From positions 149,646 to 213,645 of the forward strand of contig SZWC01000516.1 in NCBI GenBank assembly GCA_023375785.1: DNA of 64,000 nucleotides. The letters are read 5' to 3'. Positions 34,039 to 45,181 of this stretch are shown one piece after another (the stretch's first letter is position 1; every line of letters starts with the position of its first letter). Position numbers and translations under genes: made by a program. Source of the stretch: Penium margaritaceum (taxonomy: Eukaryota > Streptophyta > Zygnematophyceae > Desmidiales > Peniaceae). The notes beneath the pieces are model-generated. The model had not been told where the DNA came from, did not search any database, and saw only the letters and a program-made list of their open reading frames with translations.

Positions 34039-34680
34039 TGTCAGAGTATTGAAGTCAACACTGATATAACCCCTCGAACAATCCAAGCTCTTGATGAGGC
34101 TCAATTATTGCACCAAGGAACCTTGTCAATGGATTTTCGGTCCCGACTGATGATCGAGAGATGAGCCGCTCCCTGATAAACGTGACCACATTGCAACACG
34201 TCCGGCGAGCAGAAGGAAGCCGTTGTATTGTGCTTTTCTCCTGTTCTGTTGTATAATGTTAAGGATGTACATTCCCTCAAGTTCACCCAGAACAGTTATC
34301 TCTATCCTGTTTGCCTTCATTTCCACGGCTCTTGCAACCATGTCTTTGCTCTGCCTGTTCCTCGCTTGCTCCCTCTTCACCATCCAATCTCAACTCTCAC
34401 TCTTGCACCTCTTTACTCTATCACTCTCGCTCCTCCGCTCAACTCTGCCTAGTACATCAGGATATCATCGCCTACATGAACATCATCTCACCGTACACCT
34501 CTCTACCTTGCACTCCTACACTCTACCTCACTCTCCACTGATCTTCCTGCTTCACTTGTGACTAAATCTTTGATTGCTCACATGGCTTTCTGCCTTCTTC
34601 ATGTCTCAGTGCTTCCACACTAACCTCCGGTTGTGCATGCTTCTGCTCTCACTCGCCCAGGTTGCTCCACTATTCCTACA
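34039..34680 (+). repeat. LTR, downstream copy, of the 30853 element
   Basis: It starts TGTCAGAG after the polypurine tract and ends CTATTCCTACA. It is diverged from the upstream copy. Confidence 0.8.
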
Positions 34681-34689
34681 CCCTGTCCT

Positions 34690-35135
34690 CCTCCCCTCCC
34701 CTCCCAAAAGCTAAAGTGTATGGGAAGATTGTATGAGGGAGTGTATGTGGTACAATTGTCAGAAATCCAAGTTCATTCACAATATGTGTCTCTGAAACGT
34801 CTCTTTCTGTCCTACATTTACGTATTTTTGTGTGCAGTCTCCTCATATACTGTCACATGCACTGTCCCCATACACTTTTGCTATTGCGATGGAGGCATAT
34901 CCTGATATTTGTTGAGCCCCNNNNNNNNNNNNNNNNNNNNNNNNNNNNNNNNNNNNNNNNNNNNNNNNNNNNNNNNNNNNNNNNNNNNNNNNNNNNNNNN
35001 NNNNCCCCCCCCCCCCCCCCCCCCCCCCCCCCGTCCCCAATAGAGAACATTTGTATGGTGAGCGTACGTGTGGGTGTATGTTTTGAACATTGAAAAATCT
35101 ATAAAAATATACATTTTGTGATGACACAGAACAAT
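34690..35135. repeat. Tandem array unit D with gap
   Basis: This is the fourth copy of the 29691-30852 unit. Its C-rich point is occupied by 84 N (34921-35004) followed by a run of 28 C, so it too probably carries an expanded C tract that blocked sequencing. Confidence 0.75.
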
Positions 35136-35754
35136 GAGCACTCTTCCTCTGGTTCCCGATAGCAAAAGGGCATTGGGTGAGTGTATGAATGGGAGAATAA
35201 TTCATGAGAGGGTTTTGATGTTTTTTGCATGAAAAATCAGGGATTTTATATCAAACGTACATGGAAAAAAAGACAAGGGGGTCCAAGACCCCCTCCGTAG
35301 GGCCAGGCTGATACGCTAGAACCCCTGGTGTAACTAGGGGTTGGTTTGAACATGGTTAGTGAGAGACGTATGGGGTTTGCGGATGCAAAACAAAGGGATC
35401 ATCGCTCGACTGTGGCCCTCAATATCAAGCGCTGACCCATGAACGGCGACGCCACCAGAGCCACCTAGACCACCTCCACCGCTTGTGCTCAATATTTGTG
35501 GCATTGTTTGATTTGTGATGTGTTTCGGGGTAGGTGTAGGCTGGCAGATGATATAAAATCCTAACCCTTTCCATGTTAGCACACGACATAGGCTGTTTCC
35601 CATTTAGACATTGTTCTCATTACTAGAATTCTCTTGAGAACAATTTGTTGAAAACAGAATATCTTCTATGTAGTTTCTGTCATTTTTAACACATGTTTTG
35701 GATTTCTTCACATTAAAAATGCAATAGGTGGGAATTGTGTTGGGATTCCAATCA
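35136..35754. other. Unassigned DNA
   Basis: No gene was supported. It includes a short GGGGGTCC/GACCCCC inverted pair near 35277-35300. Confidence 0.45.
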
Positions 35755-36950
35755 AGAAACGTTTTTCTTTTTTCATCCACATTACGATCCCAGTTGGAAT
35801 TGGAGTAGCTTACCAACTTGAGGAATTTGCCCTGGGCTCCCCTTCCAAACGTGAACAGAGACTGTTTTTTTGTCTTGAGGTAGCACAGAATTTGCTTCAC
35901 CGCTTGTCGATGAAACGGCCCTTGATCAACAACGTAGAGGCTCACTTGGCCCTCCATGAATACCAGGTTGGGCCGTGTTGCCACTATATCATACATGATG
36001 TTGCTGACCACAGACTTGTAGAGAAAGCATGTCATTTCCTCGTCCTCCTCATCCATTCTTAGACCCATGCTCGAGCTCAACTCACACAAGTCGTGGTAGT
36101 GGGTGTACCGATGGGATTGCACTACTTCTTTTGGCAGCAGTGGAGTACCAATTTCACATAAACTCCTTGTTCCATCTCCTGCAAGCGTGCCTTGCGGTCC
36201 CTCTTGATGGCAACGCTGCGGTATTACCCAAGCTCGCCTATGTCAGTCATTTTACACCAGCCACATAGCTGCCGCTTCAGGTTTACCAACTCCTCTGCAT
36301 CCAACGACACAAGGACCAGGTCATCTACATAGAGAACAACAATATGGTGCAAGACTGGCTGCTTCCGCACATATACGTTGTGATGGGCCTTGCATCACTT
36401 AAAACAAAGCTTGGCCATGAAGCCTTCCATTTTCAGATGCAACATGAGTCACGCTTGCTTTAACCGATGGAGCCCCTTGCAAAGCCGGCACACCGGTGCG
36501 GTGCGCTCAACCCCTCCGGGACATCCATTAGGACCTCCTTGTCCATGTCGCCATTGAGGAACGCAATTTTTACATCTATTTGGTGCACCTCGTAGTCCTA
36601 TGCCGCCTCCACTGAGAGGATGGTGCAGATGGAGGCAAACTTTACCACCGGTCTAAATACATTTCCCATATTATTTACCCCAGTTGCGCCTTGTACCCCT
36701 CTTTCTTCCCCTCCTTGGTAAGCTTTTTCTTGAATATCCACTTGGAGCCGATGATTTTCTCATCTTCCGGCCTGTCAACCAGCTCCCAAGTCCCATTCTT
36801 CTTGTGGGAGGCAAGCTCCAGATTTAGAGTTTTCTCCCACTCAAACCCGTCCTTCTACTCAAATTCCTCCTTGGCGGTCTCGTGCTTCTGTTTTGCAAAG
36901 AATACTCAAGCAAACCAAGATCAGATCCCCTCCATGGTATTTCACCAATT
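35755..36950 (-). mobile_element. Ty1/copia fragment, RT to RNase H, minus strand
   Basis: RT and early RNase H signatures of the same family as the 45182-55426 array are readable on the minus strand, for example IVATRPNLVFMEGQVS and GPFHRQAVKQILCYLK. No LTR is attached. It is an old fragment, heavily broken. Confidence 0.75.
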
Positions 36951-37212
36951 TTTTTCCCTCCTCTTATTCTTCTCTTCTTCTTATTCCCTTCTCTTCTATT
37001 CTTCTCTTCTTCTCTTTCTGCTGCTGCTACTACCATTGCCACTTCTGATGCTTCATTGAAGACCGATCATGCTTCAAATGTACACTCATGTTACTGTGTA
37101 CACATAATAGTGTACACAAAGGCAGCTTTCAGGAAGACACAAAATCTAAATACACTAAAAACATACACTCTTGTTACAGTGTACATTGAAAGGCCAGACA
37201 AAAGGTGATTTG

Positions 37213-38885
37213 AGGTGCAGTCCTTTCATGGGAATGCAAAAAGCAAGATTGTGTGGCACTATCCAGCACCGAGGTGGAGTACATCATGCTCATGGAAGCT
37301 CCAACGTAGGCAGTGTGGCTGCAGAAGCTGCTAAAGGAGATCGGGGTGCCACAGAAAAGGCCAACGGTGCTTAGTGTGCACAACATGAATGCCATCAGCC
37401 TCACCTAAAACCTGGTCCTGCACACGAGAACTAAGCTCATCAAGATCGAGCATTGCTACGAATGGTACATGGTGGCCAAGGGAGTTTTGGCACTAGTGGG
37501 TGTAGAGGCACCCTCAAAGATTCCTAGCTCTCATTGATTCATGCTACCAATGTTTCGGGCTGCCAATGGACACCTTTAGTGAAGAGTGTGGAGCACAAGG
37601 ATCACGGATGTGAGTGGGAAGAACACGTTGCATTCAGTTGAACTGAATCAAAACACATTATTGTTACTTGGCACAGTGAGAATACATCAGATCATGTGAT
37701 CTAAGCTTTCCATCGCATCCAAGCATGCCCAAATTGGAGCATTAGAGTCCCTGCTATGGCCGTCAAAGTAACCGTTGGTGGAGCTGCCCACCTTGCCTTG
37801 CACGCTAAGCAACGGGAGGCGCTTTGATGATGACCTGTCAAAGCGTGTTTACTCGCCTAGAAGTCAAGGACAAGGTCACCCTGGTGAAGGAGGTCCCTCT
37901 GGTAACTTCATGCATGCCCCTGGTGCATTTGAAGCTCGTTGGAGACAAACTCGGATCACTGGCGGTGGATTATCCCGCCACCCATGGCGGGTACCAGATT
38001 CCACCCACCCAACACCCGAACTTTGGGCTAGGCTAACTTTCTGAATACTCACTCAAATCGAGCGATTCAACGCTCGATATTGCATGGAAAAATCCGAAGC
38101 ATCCAAATCCAGATTCTGATCAGGTGTTTGATCACTCCTTAATGGTCGAACCAGGGAGTACGATCAACGGCACGCATGGCAAGGGGCACGCCATGTCAAC
38201 ATGGAGGTACGGCTATCATGCATTCTGGGAAAAAGCGCATGATCGCCAATGACATGACCAAGGCACAGCCCAAGGACAGGCATCATGGAGCTTGGTCTGT
38301 GCTGTGCGGCCTGAAACACCACAGGTTCCAAGGACAGGACATCAAGGCTGTGGTGCAAGTTGGAGATTGTTAGTTTCCTTTGATTTTTCCGTAAAGGATA
38401 AATATATAAATTGCTCAATTTGAGTGAGTAATCGGAACGTTAGCCTACCCTGAAGTTCGGGTGGTTGGTCGGTAGAATTGTGTACCCGTCATGGGTGACA
38501 GGATACTCCACCGGCGTTGATCTGAGTTTGACTCTGATGGGCTCCACATGCACCAGGGCCATAAAGGAAGCAACCAGGGAGACCTCCTTGACCAGGGATA
38601 ATTTCTCCATGATGGGTCATCATCGAAGCGTGTCCAGTTTCCTAGCGTGCAAGGCATGGTGGAAGGCTCGACCAAGGGGTACTTTGATGGCTGTAGCAGG
38701 GGCTCTACTGAGCATGCTTGGATGTGTTGGAGAGATGTTTTCATAGGACACATGAATCTGATGTCATCTGACTTATTTAAGCAACCGATTTGTGTTTCCA
38801 TTTAGTTCTACTGAATGCAACATGTTCTTCCCACTCATACTTGTGATCCCTGTGCTCCACACTATTCACCAAAGATTTCCACTTG
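37213..38885 (+). mobile_element. Ty1/copia 3' fragment, RNase H plus LTR, split by a solo LTR
   Basis: RNase H remnants (LCGTIQHRGGVHH region and the KRMIANDMTKAQPKD region) lie at 37213-37484 and 38202-38367, followed by an LTR from 38368 to about 38885. The two RNase H parts are separated by an inverted solo LTR of the same family. Fragmentary and broken. Confidence 0.75.
37485..38201 (-). repeat. Solo LTR of the array copia family, inverted
   Basis: On the minus strand it starts TGTTGACATGGCGTGCCCC and ends GTGCCAAAA, matching the LTRs at 46563-47287 and 51516-52201. The flanks GGGAG (37480-37484) and TGGAG (38202-38206) are a near-match 5-bp target duplication. It probably arose from a full insertion by LTR-LTR recombination. 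Confidence 0.8.
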
Positions 38886-40407
38886 CTCTAGTTCTTGCAA
38901 GCTCCATGCCTTTCCATTCCTCGTTGTGCCGCTCAGCGCTCGTGCTTACGCACCGCGCCCAGTAACATTCCTGTCATGTGTCTTGTAGCCCTCGACCATC
39001 GGACTGCTATCAAAATATTCAGCAAAGCCTCAGATGACATCAGCATCATATCATCATCTCAATGCTTCAAGAATTTTCCTGACATAAAGATGACCTCTTC
39101 CTTGCACACGTCGTAGAGCCAATACATATTGAGCGCGATTTTGTAGCATAGGAAGAGCCATGGTTTGGTAAGGGTGCACACAGGATCTGGCGATCTGCGG
39201 ATCTGATCTGCAGAGATACGGATTCGGTTTGACCTGCGGTTTCAGATCCACCAAGCCAATCAAAACCGTGATCTGCAGATGTCTACCCCTTGCCGCAGGG
39301 GGGGGGAGGGGGGGGAGAGGGAGGGGGGGTTGCCTGGGAGGGGGGTGGGACCAGACGTTTTGCAACAATCAAAGTGACCTCGTCATCCGCGGATCCATAC
39401 CCAGGTCCTGACGGGTCCGATCCACGGTTCTCACCCGTANNAAACCGTGATCTGCAGATGTCTACCCCTTGCCGCAGGGGGGGGGAGGGGGGGGAGAGGG
39501 AGGGGGGGTTGCCTGGGAGGGGGGTGGGACCAGACGTTTTGCAACAATCAAAGTGACCTCGTCATCCGCGGATCCATACCCAGGTCCTGACGGGTCCGAT
39601 CCACGGTTCTCACCCGTAGACCTGCGGATGCTGTGGTAGATTATTATGGGTATTCCACCACATGTGTAGCTCAAATCCGTCATGTTTTCTCTGTTAAGGG
39701 GTGCTGGGTCCCCTAGAGGCCATCAAAAGACGGAAAGCCTAATTTGCCTTTGGCATTTTGAAACTTCAAGTGGTGATCCATCATGCATGTACAAACAGCT
39801 TCATACCTACGTGGCTGTGACGGGAATTATGTTAGACGTGACTTGGAGGCAGTCACGCGCATATTCAACGGTATTTCGTTAACAAATGTTTGACCAAATA
39901 CTGGAATGGTTTGCGAATGTATGAATCTATACACCGGTCTCAAGCATGTTGTGACGTGGATAAGCTGCCAATTGTGCAAAGACGCTCAACATTCGCGCAT
40001 CAAACCTAGGAACAATATGAGGGCAGATGCGCATGCCGGCACATTCCAATTCAACAGTTAAGGGCTTGCATGGAAAAAGCATGCCGCTGGCTTGCCGCAG
40101 GGGTGTTCAATGCGTGCCGCAAGCATGTTTGACAATGGTGCTACAGTTTGACAAGTTTAAGATATGACACCGCTAAAACATGCATATCAAATTGTACTTC
40201 ACTCATTCTATGTACTTTGAACAGTAAACCAAGTAGAAATTGATTTTGTACCTTTGTAAACAATATCTCTTTTGTACTAAGGTTTCCGAGGACAGTAGGG
40301 CATCAGCACACAATTGGAGGTATCTGCAGTCCCATCAGTCAGTGTGCCTTCCAGTTTTCTGTGTTTGTCGTTCGCAACCACTTTTTGACTAAGTCTTCCA
40401 TCCACAG
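38886..40407. other. Unassigned DNA with a gap-flanking duplication
   Basis: 39263-39439 and 39442-39618 are the same 177 bp on both sides of NN, most likely an assembly artefact. The surrounding stretch is rich in GATCTGCGGATC-like motifs and G runs. CAGGGGTGTTCAA at about 40098 resembles a hAT terminus and could be the left end of the following hAT element, but the right end is missing. The bases just before 40408 (CCATCCACAG) could be a splice acceptor. Confidence 0.5.
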
Positions 40408-42400
40408 ATGGCGGACGACGCTCCAGTTGAGGATGCAACTGGCGGTTTAACTCCTCTCAGTGACAACGACAGCAGGGATGAGACAACCGCAGGTGACAAA
40501 TGGAACGTAGATGAAACCTGCATCATCTGGACTGTCTTCACAAAGAAGGATGGGTCAGCGGGTGAACCCCGCGTGTACTGCAACCTATGCCCGGCTTACT
40601 ACTCAGCAAGCAATAAATTCGTCGGGAGCAGGGGCAACATGTGGAAGCACATGCATCTGCAGCCCAACTCCATGTAGAAGAAGCTGAAGGAGGATGCGAC
40701 AGCATCGAATTTACGTGCTGCAACCACCCAAGCCATCACTGATGCCGCCGAAGTGCCGGGCGTCAACCCGGAGAACACGGAGATTGCACGTGGTGTTGCG
40801 GCGATGGAGCAAGTGTTCAACAAGAAGTACTTGTCTCCTGCATCTGGAAGCACGTCATCGACTATAACTGCTCCTTCCTCTCCATGGATTTGTGCTGGCT
40901 ATAGCAGGCCCTGCTTCATGCAAAACCTGCTACGGTCTTGCATGAAAGCATGATAATCTTGTGCCAAATCGTCATCGCAGCTGCGGTGTTCCGAGCATAG
41001 ATCAAAAATATGCTGACAGAGGTAAAGTCAACAGTAAGCTTCACCACAGACAGGTGGAGAGGAGATAACTGCATGAAGTGCTTGGGGATTACTGCTCACG
41101 GGATGAGTGACTGGAAGCTTAAGACGATGGCCTTGTCTTTCCCAACCATCCCTGAAAGTCCAACTGCTGCAAGGCTGACAACAAGAAGCAGCTACGATAG
41201 CATAGTTAACAACTTCATCATCCCCGCATTTGAATGCACCTTTGAGAAGGCTGGGCACATCAGGTGCCTCAGCCATGTCATGAATCTTGCTGTGAATGAC
41301 CTGCTTAGTCTGCCTGATTTCACAGACATCATCACAAATGCAGGTAACATTGCTGTTTTTGCAACCAGAAGAACACCTCGTGAACAGTCGCTAATCAACC
41401 GCACCACAGCCATGGGAATGACATGGAAGAGCCTCCATCTGAACACAGAGACTCACTGGAATGCCACGCTGGACGTGATGACGTGAGTGTTGCATCTGAA
41501 GCCAGTATTGCCTGGCTGGCAGGATGGGTATGGCAGGGATGGTGAGGCCTTGAAACCCACCACGGACCAATAGACACTGCTTGCTCTCCTCACGGTCATC
41601 TTGCGGCCTTTCAAGGCCTATACAGACAGCTTGAGTGGGAGCAAGTACCCGACGTCTAACCTTGTCATCCCATTCATTGAGAGCATGTTCGACAGGCTCC
41701 ACTGCTCGCAGGTGAAAGCAGTTACAGCAGAGCAGAGTAGCAAGAGGAGAGCCGCAGTTGGCAGGCTGGATGGAAAGGAAATGCTGCTATTGGCGGTCAA
41801 GCCTGGGCTTGAAGCGGCTCTTTCAAAGCTCAAGAGGTATGCAGGTCTCCTGGGTGAACAGCCTATCCTGACCACTGCAGCAGACCCGCGCTTTTGACTC
41901 CGCTTTCACAAGCAACAGCACAAGATCATGATAATTGCCAATGCGGCAGCGCTGCACACATAGGTGCTGGAGCTGCTGCGGCTGTACTATACCAGGGTCG
42001 AGGAGCAGCAAGGAGCTGGAGCTGAAAGGGCAGCAGCGGCTAGTGAATGGATGCAGCGGCCGGGTACTGGGCAGATGGGTGGCAGCCAAGAATCTTTGAC
42101 AACCGGGGCGTCGACCTCGGCATCGGTGCGATAGCTCCAACCTCGGCCAGAACAGCAACGTGCTGAGGATGACACCCTTCTGTAGACTGCCCTTGCAGAC
42201 CCAGTGGCTGGCATGTTTGAAACTCCAGAAGCAGCTCATGAATTGAGGAGCCTCTTACAGGTGTAGAGGAGGAGCTTGACATGTGGTCAAAGATTCCCAA
42301 GAAGAGTTCAAAAACACATCCTGAAGCACTACAAGAAGCTTGAGCACAGGTTCGCATCACTGTATCTTGAAGGACAAGATGTGTCTGCAATGCCAGACAC
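40408..42400 (+). pseudogene. hAT transposase 1 (BED finger), decayed and lacking its C terminus
   Basis: ATG at 40408 opens an acidic N terminus, then a BED-type zinc finger (VYCNLCPAYYSASNKF...WKHMHLQ, residues about 52-85). After it come TTDRWRGDNCMKCLGIT (first catalytic Asp block) and IRCLSHVMNLAVNDLL (Cys-x2-His block) around 41040-41310, and a central helical region to about 41900. The C-terminal dimerisation motif (CERVFS type) is absent. The frame is 1 up to 40950 and 0 afterwards. In-frame TAG occurs at 40675, 40998, 41571, 41961, 42132, 42183 and 42264; TGA occurs at 40951, 41484 and 41895. Homology stops near 42400 where an LTR element begins. Confidence 0.85.
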
Positions 42401-43939
42401 TTCAATGTGTCGCCCTGCCGCATCACCTCTCATCTCTCGTGCCTCGCTCTCTACCTTCCTCCTTCTGCATCGTCATCCATCCTCATCCTTTGCGCCACTG
42501 CCATCTACTGCCTTCGGTCCTCCTTGCCATCCTCGCTCCTCAGCTCCATCAGCCGCCTGTTCCTACCTCATTTCCGTCTCTCCATCATCAGCATCCTCCG
42601 AGCCGCCTTCGCATCAATCATCCTCATCAGCATCATCTCAGCGCACGTGGTTCCGCCCCTGCGCCCACTCATTCATCAAATTGCATCCTCCGCTTCCGCA
42701 TTGCTTTCAGCTCGGCACAAGGACCCGCCCGGTCGCATCGCCCATCCGTGACGACCTGCGCCCACGCCGAAACTACCTTCAGCGCACGCGGCTCGCCCCT
42801 GCGCCCACTCCGTCATCATCATCTGCTTCTGTTTTCTCGTCAGCAATCAGCAATCATCAGCATCTGTGGCCAGCACTAGGATCTGCACGAGCTAGCTGCC
42901 CCTCTTTGCAGCAACCTGCACCCACGCTGGCGGCAGATTTCTCGCGGCGCGTTGGCCTCTGCCTTCCCCTTACGGCATCTTATTCCCCTATCTGAGCAGC
43001 GCACGTGGTTTCGTCCCTGTGCCCACTCGATCATCAATCGTTTTCTCCGGCTTCAAGCTGTCATCTTCTGCTCGGCACAAGGATCCGCCCGGTCGCATCG
43101 CTCGAGTCGCGACGACCTGCGCCCAGGCCGAAACTTCGCCGGCGCACGTGGTTCCACCCCTGCGCCCTCTCAAACATCAATCATTCCTCCACTCATTCCT
43201 CCACCCTCAGCATCGCTCTCCTCTCGGCATAAGGATCTGCCCGGTCGCATCACCTGTTCCGTGATGACCTGCACCCAAGGCCGAAAACATTCACAGTTCA
43301 CAAGGATTTTGCCCAGCTCCACCATCCTCTTCCTCCACAATCATTTATCCTTAACATCTGCTTCATCACGTCACCTTCAACCCGCCTACAAAAATCTACT
43401 TGTCCTCAAAATCTTGGTCGTCCCTTCTCCCTCACCAGCATCCAACGCACTCCATCGCTCCTTGCTGCAGCACTCCTCTTCCTCTATGGAAGAGCAAAGA
43501 TGCACCATCCTCCTTTACAATGAAGTTGCATCCCTCACCAACAAAATTTCTCCGCTCTGCTTCGCAACCGATGGGAGTCACAACTTTGAGCGATGGCGCC
43601 GCCAACTGCGACGTGAAATCGCCACCCTGGACATATACGGATACAATCTCCTTGACGTGCTACATAATGTTGGAAGCCGAGAAGCCCGCAGAACAGCATG
43701 AGGAAGAAGGGAGTATGGCATTGCCCAAACTCAACTGCGAGGTCTTCTCTACAGGAGCACTTACGACGAATTCCACCCCATCATTGCAGCTCACCGTCAT
43801 CAGACTATCTTCCGGACTATTCATGCTCTCAAGGACTACTGTTCAAACAGAGGAGCAGAATCCCCTGATCCTTGTCCGGCTGCACTTGACCCTCCTCCAC
43901 ACAGTGAATTTCTGGAGGAACGACGATTTCAGTTACAAC

Positions 43940-44400
43940 TAAGGGTGTTCGCGAGTCTGGAACCTCGATTCTGAGCCTGGAACCTGACTTGCGAGTCCGA
44001 GTCCAGTGCCAGACTCGGATTTGCGAGTCTGAGACTCGGACTTGCGAGTCCCAGACTTGCGAGTCTAGTCTCCTGGATTTGCGAGTCCAGTGGGCAAGAA
44101 TTGCGAGTCTGGTGCACCATCTAATAAAACAGGGTTATAATCAATGTGTTTTTGAAATTTGTGACTCTAAATTCATGTGAACTCAACATGTAACTAGTAG
44201 AGAATGAATTTGACCCATAGTTGTATTCATGTAATCAACAAAGATCCCCTCATTGTCGTCGTTGTCTCGTTGTCGGAGGTCAAGGTGAGATTTGCGAGTC
44301 CAGGTCGGTTCTGGACCCTGGATTTGGACTTGCGAGTCTGGGTCCGGACTCGGATTTGCAAGTCCGACTTGCGAGTCCCGGATTTTGGCTTACAGCCTTA
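43940..44400. mobile_element. hAT-type MITE with GCGAGTC repeats
   Basis: The insertion is 461 bp and flanked by an 8-bp duplication GTTACAAC (43932-43939, 44401-44408), fitting nTnnnnAn. The ends are inverted: TAAGGGTGTTCG on the left, and TAAGGCTGTAAG as the complement of the right end. Both arms carry about ten copies in total of TTGCGAGTC-like motifs around an AT-rich centre. There is no coding sequence. It inserted into the interior of the LTR element. Confidence 0.85.
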
Positions 44401-44577
44401 GTTACAACCCTTCATCCAAATTCATAGGAGAATGGAGGAAGAAGCAGAACTTTGAGCCATCGAAGAACGGCCTCGCACTCCCCAATCTCCCACATCCTCC
44501 AATGGAGTGGAATGCTGGGAGCGTCACTACGGATCTCTCCCTTTGCTTTCTCACCTCTTGTCAAACTTCAAGGGGAG

Positions 44578-45181
44578 TGTCAGAAATAAAGCCTTCACAA
44601 GAGACCAAAATATCAAACTCGATCTCAATAACGGTTCAAGTCCAATGACTGAGCCACCTTGACCAACGGCTCTCTGGCCACTCGACCGTTTGTACCCTTC
44701 GGTCAAGTCATCCCCTAATAAAATGACACCTGTCACCCACGTTTGGCTAGTGGAAAGAAGCCGTTGCTCTGCTCATTTGTTGTGTTTTGTCCTTTTATAC
44801 CGAGGATGTTCATCCCCTCGAGTTAACCAGAACAGTTCTTCCCATCCTGTTCCCCTTTGGTTCCACAGCCTCGCCACCGTGTCTTCACTCTGCTCGCACC
44901 TCGCACTCCCTGACTTCGCCAGCCTCTCTCAGCTCTTCGCTCCGTCACTCCCGCTCCTTCGCTCAGCTCTCTTACTCCGCCAACCATCACTCATCTCGCT
45001 AGCACTCTCTCTCACATCAGCTTGTCTACCCCGACTACCTCACGTCTCACCCTTTATCAACATCTGCAACTAACTCCTCGGACTGCTCTCGCCTACGTCA
45101 CCCTGCTGACGTACACTTGCATGTTCCGATGCTTCTGCCTGCTTCTGCTGTTGCTATCCTCACGCCTGCATTCTTCTGTCA
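44578..45181 (+). repeat. LTR of the 42401 element
   Basis: It is 604 bp, starts TGTCAG and ends TCTGTCA. The five bases after it, AACAC (45182-45186), would be the target duplication. Its partner would have been at the missing left end. Confidence 0.8.

Larger units (their letters stand above)
30853..34680 (+). mobile_element. Old non-autonomous LTR retrotransposon inside the tandem array
   Basis: Diverged LTRs lie at 30853-31497 and 34039-34680, plus orientation. The primer site TGGTATCAGAGC follows the left LTR, and a purine tract TTCAGGGGGGGC precedes the right LTR. The 2.5-kb interior has no recognisable gag or pol; it is Ser/Pro/Leu-coding low-complexity sequence in several frames. The LTRs differ at perhaps a fifth or more of positions by eye, so this is an old insertion. 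It separates array unit C from unit D. A target duplication could not be confirmed. Confidence 0.85.
42401..45181 (+). mobile_element. Incomplete LTR element related to the 30853 element
   Basis: The right LTR (44578-45181) starts TGTCAGAAAT after a purine tract TTCAAGGGGAG and aligns with the LTRs at 30853 and 34039. No left LTR is present; the interior abuts the hAT relic near 42400. The interior shares the GCGCACGTGGTT and CCTGCGCCCA motifs with the 30853 element, and here they recur about four times at 140-210 bp spacing. A gag-like stretch (ATDGSHNFERWRRQLRR) lies near 43487-43700. The element sits within the RT part of a copia unit that continues at 45182. Old and broken. Confidence 0.75.
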
